From UBA2336 sp031395485 (lineage in GTDB: Bacteria; Bacteroidota; Bacteroidia; Cytophagales; Cyclobacteriaceae): 64,000 nucleotides of DNA. The notes under the pieces were generated by a model, which saw only the letters and a list, made by a program, of their open reading frames with translations, ran no database searches and had not been told where the DNA came from. The stretch is from positions 372,001-436,000 of the forward strand of contig JANNUS010000010.1 in assembly GCA_031395485.1 (NCBI GenBank), written 5' to 3'. The position numbers were made by a program, and so were the translations under genes. Positions 57,777 to 64,000 of the stretch are shown piece after piece (the stretch's first letter is position 1; each line of letters starts with the position of its first letter).

Positions 57777-59783
57777 TTATTTCTTCCCCTCAATGAGTTT
57801 CTGTATCGCCAAATATTCATCTCTCAGTTTTGCCGCCTCTATAAACTCAAGATCCTTTGCCGCTTTGTCCATTGACTTGCGCGTACGGTCGGCCATTTTT
57901 TGTAATTCATCTTTGCTTAAGTATGCCACTACAGGATCTGCCGCCAGCGAAACCTCTTCGCTTTCAACATAGTACTTCTTTGAAGATTTCTGGTTACCCA
58001 ACGTAGATTCTTTCGAACGGACAATGGTAGTAGGGGTAATACCGTTAGCAATGTTATAATCCATTTGAATTTTTCGTCTGCGATTTGTTTCATCAATGGC
58101 CAGCCTCATAGATTCTGTTACTCGATCGGCATACATGATTACGCGACCATTTTCATTTCGCGCAGCGCGACCGATTGTTTGCACAAGGGAGCGTTGATTT
58201 CTCAAGAACCCTTCTTTATCGGCATCGAGAATAACAACTAAGGATACTTCGGGTAAGTCCAGTCCCTCGCGTAATAAGTTTACACCTACCAGCACATCAA
58301 AAACCCCTAGCCGGAGTTCACGTAAAATCTCTACACGATCAAGCGTTGTTACTTCCGAATGTATGTAGCGGCACTTTACTCCGGCCCGTTCCATAAACTT
58401 TGTAAGCTCTTCGGCCATGCGTTTCGTGAGGGTTGTTACCAACACGCGCTCTTTTACTTTTACCCGTTCATCAATTTCTTCAAGCAGGTCATCAATCTGA
58501 TTTTTGCTTGGGCGTACATCAATTTCCGGATCAAGCAATCCCGTGGGACGAATCAATTGCTCTACAACAACTCCTTCTGATTTTCGTAATTCATACTCAG
58601 CAGGCGTTGCGCTTACATACACAGTCTGGTTCAGGAGCGACTCAAATTCGTTAAATGTGAGGGGGCGGTTATCGAGCGCTGCTGGTAGGCGAAAACCATA
58701 ATCGACCAGGTTTACTTTTCGGGAACGGTCACCACCCCACATCGCTCGTACTTGCGGTATGGTCACGTGACTTTCATCAATGATCATGAGAAAGTCATTT
58801 GGAAAATAATCAATTAAACAGAAAGGGCGTGCACCGGGTTGTCTGCGATCAAAGTAACGTGAGTAGTTTTCAATACCCGAACAGTATCCAAGCTCACGCA
58901 TCATTTCCATATCAAACTCTGTGCGTTCTTTTAATCGTTTTGCTTCTAGAAAACGTGTTTCAAACTCAAACATCTTTACCTGATGAACCATGTCATCCTG
59001 AATTTCTTTAATAGCTTGGTGAAGCGAATCTTTTCCGGTCACGAAAAGATTGGCTGGAAAAATAGTTACGATCGTTTCGTCTGATACTTTCTTTCCACTT
59101 ACCGGTTCAATTCGTTGTATGGATTCAATTTCATCTCCCCAGAAGTAAACGCGAATAGCGTAATCGGCATAGGCAAGAAAAATGTCAACGGTGTCGCCTT
59201 TTACACGGAAAGTTCCGCGCTTGAACTCGGCCTCGGTTCGACTGTATAAAATATCAACGAGTCCAAAAAGCAGACGGTTACGAACAATACTTTCGCCAAC
59301 CTGCAGCTTGATTACATTTTTTCCAAACTCTTCCGGATTTCCAATACCATAAATACACGAAACAGAAGCAACCACAATTACATCCCTGCGTCCGGTAAGT
59401 AATGCTGAAGTCGCGCTAAGTCTGAGTTTTTCAATCTCCTCGTTAATCGAAAGATCCTTCTCGATGTACAAATTAGAGGAGGGAATGAACGCCTCGGGCT
59501 GATAGTAATCGTAATATGAAATGAAATATTCGACAGCATTTTGTGGAAAGAATTTTTTGAACTCTCCATAAAGTTGAGCTGCCAGTGTTTTATTATGGCT
59601 GAGAATAAGCGTTGGCCGATTGACACGTTCAATCACATTGGCCATCGTAAATGTTTTTCCAGACCCCGTTACACCCACCAATGTTTGATGATGTTCGCCA
59701 GTTTCTAGCCCTTTTACAAGTTGTTCAATGGCCTTTGGCTGGTCGCCTGTTGGTACGTATTCGCTTGTGAGGGTGAAATCCAA
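57777..59783 (-). CDS. uvrB: Excinuclease ABC subunit B
   Basis: DNA-damage-recognition helicase of nucleotide excision repair. About 668 aa from the TTG at 59783 (DFTLTSEYVPTGDQPKAIEQL, the usual family start); a longer frame from 59831 also opens with TTG but has no similarity. Walker A GVTGSGKTFTMAN; beta-hairpin YYDYYQPEAFIPSSNLYIEK; helicase motifs VSCIYGIGNP, DESHVTIPQ, LREGLDLPEVSLV, and QTIGRAARNENG; C-terminal UVR motif KAAKDLEFIEAAKLRDEY. A single-gene unit, convergent with superoxide dismutase. Confidence 0.97.
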   Translation of the reverse strand: MDFTLTSEYVPTGDQPKAIEQLVKGLETGEHHQTLVGVTGSGKTFTMANVIERVNRPTLILSHNKTLAAQLYGEFKKFFPQNAVEYFISYYDYYQPEAFIPSSNLYIEKDLSINEEIEKLRLSATSALLTGRRDVIVVASVSCIYGIGNPEEFGKNVIKLQVGESIVRNRLLFGLVDILYSRTEAEFKRGTFRVKGDTVDIFLAYADYAIRVYFWGDEIESIQRIEPVSGKKVSDETIVTIFPANLFVTGKDSLHQAIKEIQDDMVHQVKMFEFETRFLEAKRLKERTEFDMEMMRELGYCSGIENYSRYFDRRQPGARPFCLIDYFPNDFLMIIDESHVTIPQVRAMWGGDRSRKVNLVDYGFRLPAALDNRPLTFNEFESLLNQTVYVSATPAEYELRKSEGVVVEQLIRPTGLLDPEIDVRPSKNQIDDLLEEIDERVKVKERVLVTTLTKRMAEELTKFMERAGVKCRYIHSEVTTLDRVEILRELRLGVFDVLVGVNLLREGLDLPEVSLVVILDADKEGFLRNQRSLVQTIGRAARNENGRVIMYADRVTESMRLAIDETNRRRKIQMDYNIANGITPTTIVRSKESTLGNQKSSKKYYVESEEVSLAADPVVAYLSKDELQKMADRTRKSMDKAAKDLEFIEAAKLRDEYLAIQKLIEGKK

Positions 59784-59855
59784 AATTGTTGTTATAAATA
59801 ATTTATCATTGTTCGAAGATAAGCCGAGCAACGATTAAGCAACAACAAATAACGA

Positions 59856-60599
59856 TTAGTTATTCCAAATGTGCCAAGATTTTTCAGCTTGAACATGCAA
59901 CATTTCCAATCCGTTTTTTATAATGGCTCCACGCATTTCAGCTTTTTGTAAAAATTGGGTGCGTGCCGGATTGTAAATAAGATCATATACATAGTGATCT
60001 TTTGTTAAATGTTCCATTTCCAAAGAGGGAAGAACGTTCGTATTAGGGTGCATTCCCAGGGGTGTTGTGTTGATCACCAGGTGAGACTCAGCAATTTCTT
60101 TTGTATTAGCATTGATTTCTTCGTACGAATAATCACCAGTTCTCTTTTCGCGTGATACGATCTTATATTCGATCCCCAATTTGGTTAGGGCTTGCTGTAC
60201 CGATTTGGAGGAACCACCGGAACCCAACACGAGTCCTTTAAATGTTTTGTCTTTCGGTAACCATTTTTCAATGGTCTCGAAAAACGCATCAGAGTCTGTG
60301 TTATATCCTTTTAACTTTCCCTTCTGTACCCGGATCACATTTACAGCGCCAATCTTTTGGGCGGCAGAATCAATTTCATCCAGGTATTTTAAAACTTGCT
60401 CCTTGTAGGGTAAGGTAACATTTAGTCCACATAGCCCTTCGTTTTCTTTTATCAGTGTTTGTATATCCTGAATTTTCTCGAGAGGGAAAAGTTCGTAGCG
60501 ATAATCCCGCAACCCGTCTCTAAAAAATTTTTCATCAAAATAGGATTTAGAAAATGAATGACTTACGGTTGACCCTATCAATCCAAAAATTTTTTCCAT
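59856..60599 (-). CDS. aroE: Shikimate dehydrogenase
   Basis: NADPH-dependent reduction of 3-dehydroshikimate to shikimate. 247 aa. Substrate domain: IGSTVSHSFSKSYFDEKFF (SxS motif) and NVTLPYKEQVLKYLDE (catalytic Lys); NADP domain: GLVLGSGGSSKSVQQALTKLG; NTDSDAFFETI carries the substrate Asp. It is shorter than E. coli AroE (272 aa), as in many Bacteroidota. It lies 137 bp downstream of the phosphosulfolactate synthase gene, with a hairpin between. Confidence 0.93.
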   Translation of the reverse strand: MEKIFGLIGSTVSHSFSKSYFDEKFFRDGLRDYRYELFPLEKIQDIQTLIKENEGLCGLNVTLPYKEQVLKYLDEIDSAAQKIGAVNVIRVQKGKLKGYNTDSDAFFETIEKWLPKDKTFKGLVLGSGGSSKSVQQALTKLGIEYKIVSREKRTGDYSYEEINANTKEIAESHLVINTTPLGMHPNTNVLPSLEMEHLTKDHYVYDLIYNPARTQFLQKAEMRGAIIKNGLEMLHVQAEKSWHIWNN

Positions 60600-60670
60600 G
60601 TTTTTCGTTTATAATCTTAACGCGATCTTCAAATTATCCACCTCATCAAAATTCCTAAATCGCGCGACAT

Positions 60671-60691
60671 CTTATCCGTTAGCCGGATAAG
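60671..60691. terminator. Hairpin between phosphosulfolactate synthase and aroE
   Basis: CTTATCCG (60671-60678) and CGGATAAG (60684-60691) form a perfect 8-bp stem with a 5-nt loop. No run of T follows, so this may be a weak terminator or an mRNA structure in the TPR-comA-aroE stretch. Confidence 0.4.
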
Positions 60692-60736
60692 AGCGCCAAG
60701 GTAATACATTTATTAAATAAAACGAGAGTGGGTCAA

Positions 60737-61540
60737 TTAGTCAGCGTGGAATGGTGGTGTTGATTTGTCAATTTTTCTTTCAATACCAAGAAAATGTAAA
60801 AAGGTATCGCCACGTAACCCTAAGCGGATAGTCTCCAGTGGTATCAATTCGTTCGGGGCAATGTTTCCTAAGTTTACATTGGCACCCAGTAATTTAATGA
60901 ACCATACTTGTTGTGCTTTCTGTGGTGCCTCCCAAATTATTTTTTCGAATGGAATCTTTGTAAGAATTTCTTGCACTAGACCAGAACGAACTTCGCCAGT
61001 AGCTCTGAACAATCCAACATTTCCACTTTCGCGCGCTTCGCCAATTACTTTCCATGCACCTGCGTCTAATTCTTTCTGCATTAGTTCAATCCACATATAC
61101 GGTGGAATAATTGTATCGGCATCTTTCGACCCTACCTCAGAAAGCACGGTCACTTGCTCGGATAGTTTTGCTATGTAATCACATTTTTTATCATGATCCA
61201 AATCCATGGATCCATCGGAGACCTCTGCAAAGGACATCTCAAATTTATCAAGCACCCTTCTATATTCATCGAACTGATCTCGGATTATAAAGGCCTCGAA
61301 AAGCGTTCCGCCAAAGTACGTTGGAATGCCGGCATCTCTATAAACTTTAAGTTTCTCTTTTAGGTTTGGAGTTACATATGAAGTTGCCCAACCAAGTTTT
61401 ACAATGTCTACATGATCAGTACAGTTGCTTACAAAGTCTTCGGCTTCACGAACGCTCAGACCCTTATCCATAACCATGGTAAAACCATACTGCCTGGGCT
61501 TGTGTGTGCGCTCAGGTAAATTTTTTAAATCGTAGTTCAT
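60737..61540 (-). CDS. Phosphosulfolactate synthase (ComA family)
   Basis: Adds sulfite to phosphoenolpyruvate, giving (2R)-phospho-3-sulfolactate. 267 aa with a TIM-barrel fold. Family segments: LPERTHKPRQYGFTMVMDKG, ADFVSNCTDHVDIVKLGWATSYVTPNL, GIPTYFGGTLFEAFI, FAEVSDGSMDLDHDKK, VLSEVGSKDADTIIPPYMW and EARESGNVGLFRATGEVR. ComA is the first step of coenzyme M synthesis in methanogens; in Bacteroidota the product may feed sulfonolipid (capnine) or other sulfonate synthesis, which is inference. It overlaps the TPR gene by 4 bp. Confidence 0.9.
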   Translation of the reverse strand: MNYDLKNLPERTHKPRQYGFTMVMDKGLSVREAEDFVSNCTDHVDIVKLGWATSYVTPNLKEKLKVYRDAGIPTYFGGTLFEAFIIRDQFDEYRRVLDKFEMSFAEVSDGSMDLDHDKKCDYIAKLSEQVTVLSEVGSKDADTIIPPYMWIELMQKELDAGAWKVIGEARESGNVGLFRATGEVRSGLVQEILTKIPFEKIIWEAPQKAQQVWFIKLLGANVNLGNIAPNELIPLETIRLGLRGDTFLHFLGIERKIDKSTPPFHAD

Positions 61541-62952
61541 CCGGTATTTTCTTTTCTAAATTGTTCGATGATTTTGTACAGCGCCTTTTGAGTTTCCAAC
61601 TTGGGGAAGAACTCAAATAGTACGGAGTGCCCATCGAAGTCCAAAATTAAAGCATTTTCTAAATAATTAAAGGCTTCTTTATAGTGTCCTCCTTCAATAA
61701 GGTAAACTGTCATTCTATAGAGTATTTCAGCATCGTCTGGGTTTTCCTGAAATGCCTGACCCAGTACTTCGGTTGCTTTGGTGTGATCTCCTTGTTCGTA
61801 GTAAATAAATGACCAGTTTAACCAAATCTCCTTGTCTTTCGGGTCTAGCTTACTTGCTTCTTCATAAGCATCTACACTCGAAACAATATTACCAACCTTG
61901 AACTCGGTATGGGCAATAGCTTTCCAGTATTCTGGATTTTCTACGTGAAGTTTCAATGCCTTATTATAGAAGTGCAAGGCTTGATGCCACTTCTCTTGCT
62001 TTTCTAAACAAGCACCCGCGCCAAACCAGGCTTCATCATAGAGCGTATCAAGTTTTGCAGATTTTTGAAAATACTTCAAACCGAGTTCATATTGCTCCAG
62101 ACTTTCGTACGCAGCACCTATTGAACAGTACACTTCTGCACTGGGCCCTTCGAGTTCTATCGTTTTCTTAAATGAATCGAGTGCCTTGGTGTATTCATTC
62201 AAGTTCATGTATGTATTACCTACATTGAAATAGGCTGATGCAAAAGTATCATCAATGGTTAGCGCGAAATCATAAGCTTTAAGTGCATCTTCATACTGGC
62301 TCAATTTGTTGTATACAATGCCCAAATTATACCACGCTGATGCGGAGTATGGATCTTCGTCAATAAATTTTTTATAAAACGAAACGCTACTGTCTAATTG
62401 ATCGGTTACATCCAAGCAATAGGCTAGTTCATATAAAGCACCTTCGTGATTAATATTGAATTCAATGGCATTTTTGTAGGCATCAATTGCCGAAACAAAA
62501 TTTTCAATGTGCTGATAAGCAAGGCCTATATTATAATACACCTCATCTTTATCATCGGCAAATTCTAAAGCGTGCTCGTAATTTTCAATGGCCTCCTTAT
62601 GTTTTCCCTGCAACGTAAGAATTGAGCCTTTCGTAAGAAATACCTCGGGGTCGTTTGGTTGTAAATTTCCCGCTTGGTCAAGTAACTCTAATGCTTCGGT
62701 ATATTCCTCCAGTTGAGAAAGAATTTGCGCTTTGCTGGTAATGAGTTGGGTAGAAAAGGGGTATTGACTGATGGCCATATTTACGGCCTGAAGTGCTTTA
62801 TTATATTTTGTTCGCAAAAGATAGAAATCAATGATCTCTTCAAAGGCGTCAATATCAAAAAAATCAGTCTTCTTTTTTCTCAGATGGTCTTCAAATCTCC
62901 TGATCAGATCATTCCCCTCATCCTCTTTTTTCTTCCGAAATTCTTTCGCCAT
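61537..62952 (-). CDS. Tetratricopeptide repeat protein
   Basis: 471 aa, cytosolic (no signal peptide), made of about 12 TPR-like helix pairs from residue 40 to 460. Clear repeats: AWYNLGIVYNKLSQYEDALKAYDFALTI, ASAYFNVGNTYMNLNEYTKALDSFKKTIEL, VYCSIGAAYESLEQYELGLKYFQKSAKL and ILYRMTVYLIEGGHYKEAFNYLENALIL. It is a scaffold or binding partner; no enzymatic domain. The first gene of the TPR-comA unit, with a promoter box at 62993 and a palindrome in its leader. Confidence 0.85.
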   Translation of the reverse strand: MAKEFRKKKEDEGNDLIRRFEDHLRKKKTDFFDIDAFEEIIDFYLLRTKYNKALQAVNMAISQYPFSTQLITSKAQILSQLEEYTEALELLDQAGNLQPNDPEVFLTKGSILTLQGKHKEAIENYEHALEFADDKDEVYYNIGLAYQHIENFVSAIDAYKNAIEFNINHEGALYELAYCLDVTDQLDSSVSFYKKFIDEDPYSASAWYNLGIVYNKLSQYEDALKAYDFALTIDDTFASAYFNVGNTYMNLNEYTKALDSFKKTIELEGPSAEVYCSIGAAYESLEQYELGLKYFQKSAKLDTLYDEAWFGAGACLEKQEKWHQALHFYNKALKLHVENPEYWKAIAHTEFKVGNIVSSVDAYEEASKLDPKDKEIWLNWSFIYYEQGDHTKATEVLGQAFQENPDDAEILYRMTVYLIEGGHYKEAFNYLENALILDFDGHSVLFEFFPKLETQKALYKIIEQFRKENTG

Positions 62953-62964
62953 GGGCTAAATGCG

Positions 62965-62979
62965 TTTACCTAAGGTAAA
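62965..62979. promoter_or_regulatory. Palindrome in the leader of the TPR-comA unit, operator candidate
   Basis: TTTACCTAAGGTAAA is a near-perfect 15-bp palindrome (7-bp arms around a central A). It lies between the -7 box at 62993 and the TPR start codon at 62952, so a bound protein could block transcription start or elongation. The regulator is not known. Confidence 0.4.
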
Positions 62980-62992
62980 TAAAAATAGGCCG

Positions 62993-63000
62993 CAAATCTA
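62993..63000 (-). promoter_or_regulatory. -7 promoter box of the TPR-comA unit
   Basis: On the minus strand TAGATTTG matches TAnnTTTG. It is 40 nt upstream of the TPR ATG, leaving room for the palindrome at 62965. Confidence 0.5.
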
Positions 63001-63006
63001 CATGCA

Positions 63007-63996
63007 TTATTGCTTTTTTATACCATACTTTCTTTTATAATGATCACAACACCATTGTAGGGTGGAATCAATCGTTTGAAAATCGAAATTTATGGCCTTC
63101 TTAACTTTTTGATTGTCGTATTGAAAGAATGTGTTAATCAGTTGTGCGGTTTCAGAAGTAATTAATGGTTCGGAGCCCGTAAGCCAACTTCGGGTGCGTT
63201 CAATTGTTGCTAAAAAATTGGCAATTGTTGGGTTAACATTTATTCCTGGGCTTCTCTTTTGAAGGATATTAGCAATTTTGTCAAAAAATGTTTTGAAGGG
63301 CATGGATCCTGCACTTATAATAAAACGCTCGCTCTCTATGGGTGAGTTAAATAGTTGAATGGAGGCCTCCGCGACATCCCGCACATCAACATAATTTAAA
63401 GAGCCATTTATGTAAAAAGATCTTTGTTTCCAGGCGTATTTAAAAAGTTGCGCGCTGCTTTTATCCCAGTTACTGAATCCGAGTATTACCGAGGGGTTAA
63501 CAATTACAGTGCTTAAGCCTTCTTCTTGTCCACGAAAAACTTCAAGCTCGGCCTGATATTTTGATTCTCCGTAAATACCGTTTAAGGTACTATCGGTCCA
63601 TTTATTTTCTTCTGTTAAAATGGTTTGACCTTTTTGTCTTCCTAGCGCAGCGGTTGAACTTATATGTAAAAGCCGTTTAATATCTTTTGCCAGACACGCG
63701 TTTACTACATTACGAGTGCCTTCTGTATTTATTAGAAAAAGAGTTTTTGCTTTATGCGGATTGAACGATACATAGCCAGCTGTATGAATTACTCCGCTAA
63801 CATCAGCCAGCGCTTCTTCCAGCGAAATCGGATTCGTAATGTCTGCATCACGCCAGATGATTTCTCCTTTCAGGTCGTTCAGTAGTGAAGTGTCACTATC
63901 TTTTCGTTTGAGTGCAATAACGGGCGTATTTTTTTTACAGAGATTTCGTACGATGTAACTTCCTAACAAGCCATTGGCACCAGTAACTGCAATCAT
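63007..63996 (-). CDS. NAD-dependent epimerase/dehydratase family protein
   Basis: 329 aa extended SDR. NAD-binding loop at the start: VTGANGLLGSYIVRNL (residues 4-19); the catalytic Tyr-x-x-x-Lys is in YGESKYQAELEVF near residue 143-147, and HISSTAALGR carries the Ser. It resembles dihydroflavonol 4-reductase-like/3-beta-HSD-like enzymes; sugar or lipid substrates are both possible. Its start codon lies 4 bp from the window edge, so it is complete, but its promoter is outside. Confidence 0.83.
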   Translation of the reverse strand: MIAVTGANGLLGSYIVRNLCKKNTPVIALKRKDSDTSLLNDLKGEIIWRDADITNPISLEEALADVSGVIHTAGYVSFNPHKAKTLFLINTEGTRNVVNACLAKDIKRLLHISSTAALGRQKGQTILTEENKWTDSTLNGIYGESKYQAELEVFRGQEEGLSTVIVNPSVILGFSNWDKSSAQLFKYAWKQRSFYINGSLNYVDVRDVAEASIQLFNSPIESERFIISAGSMPFKTFFDKIANILQKRSPGINVNPTIANFLATIERTRSWLTGSEPLITSETAQLINTFFQYDNQKVKKAINFDFQTIDSTLQWCCDHYKRKYGIKKQ

Positions 63997-64000
63997 AGGA

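Noticed and set aside
59784..59831. Upstream TTG start of uvrB
   Set aside because: The 16 added codons have no UvrB similarity, and the TTG at 59783 begins at the family-typical DFTLTSEY.

Overview
The window is one continuous stretch of a bacterial chromosome of moderate GC content. It reads as Bacteroidota, most likely order Cytophagales. Start codons lack Shine-Dalgarno sequences, and many genes have the Bacteroidota promoter box TAnnTTTG just upstream. Several families typical of the group are present: the large Bacteroidota-type LptD, an HD-PycTM protein, an OMP-plus-phosphoesterase fusion, phosphosulfolactate synthase and a DivIVA-domain protein. Two genes appear to start with GTG and several with TTG. 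I see no rRNA, tRNA, CRISPR array, prophage or insertion sequence.

Layout. 1-4800: end of the ribosomal operon (rpoA 3' part, rplQ), then carA, eno, a DivIC/FtsB-like division gene and an outer-membrane protein. 4790-12640: Ldh2-type dehydrogenase, a DUF4139 surface protein, Ppx/GppA, a propionyl-CoA carboxylase beta subunit, an M42 peptidase and two tandem YfiR-like secreted proteins. 12800-20720: a BtuF-fold protein, aroA, aroB, proline dehydrogenase, a MazF/RHH toxin-antitoxin pair and lysS. 20727-33700: envelope genes (lptD, amidase, MCE protein), a second carboxyltransferase, a SirB1-like protein, Sfp-type PPTase, WD40 protein, DivIVA, folB, an IscA-like protein, and a chain of small overlapping genes. 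33980-39480: a minus-strand run of small accessory enzymes (PNPOx-like, ilvE, PaiB, OsmC, thioesterase, two acetyltransferases, EamA transporter), with palindromic interspersed repeats at its edges. 39730-44644: a cyclic-nucleotide signalling island. 44822-52826: a giant phosphoesterase/kinase-like/barrel fusion, GT2, ECF sigma factor, rsmG, a tandem palindromic repeat, plsC and a methyltransferase. 52896-63996: lipoprotein, aspS, tadA, superoxide dismutase, uvrB, aroE, phosphosulfolactate synthase, TPR protein and an epimerase.

The most notable find is the signalling island. Two overlapping minus-strand genes encode equal-length (353 aa) membrane-anchored class III cyclase homologues with complementary defects. 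One keeps both metal-binding Asp residues but has lost the transition-state Asn and Arg. The other has lost the first metal Asp but keeps the Asn and Arg. This predicts an obligate heterodimer with a single active site, analogous to the C1/C2 halves of mammalian adenylyl cyclase. Downstream on the same strand is an HD-domain protein fused to a Pycsar-type transmembrane effector domain, and converging on it is a third, intact-looking membrane cyclase. Together they suggest a make, sense and degrade module for a cyclic nucleotide, possibly a Pycsar-like defence or stress system. The function is inferred, not shown.

Other points of interest: a cluster of promoters whose -7 box lies 4-7 nt from the start codon (possible leaderless mRNAs), an IscA-family protein without its C-terminal cysteine pair, and three families of palindromic intergenic repeats.
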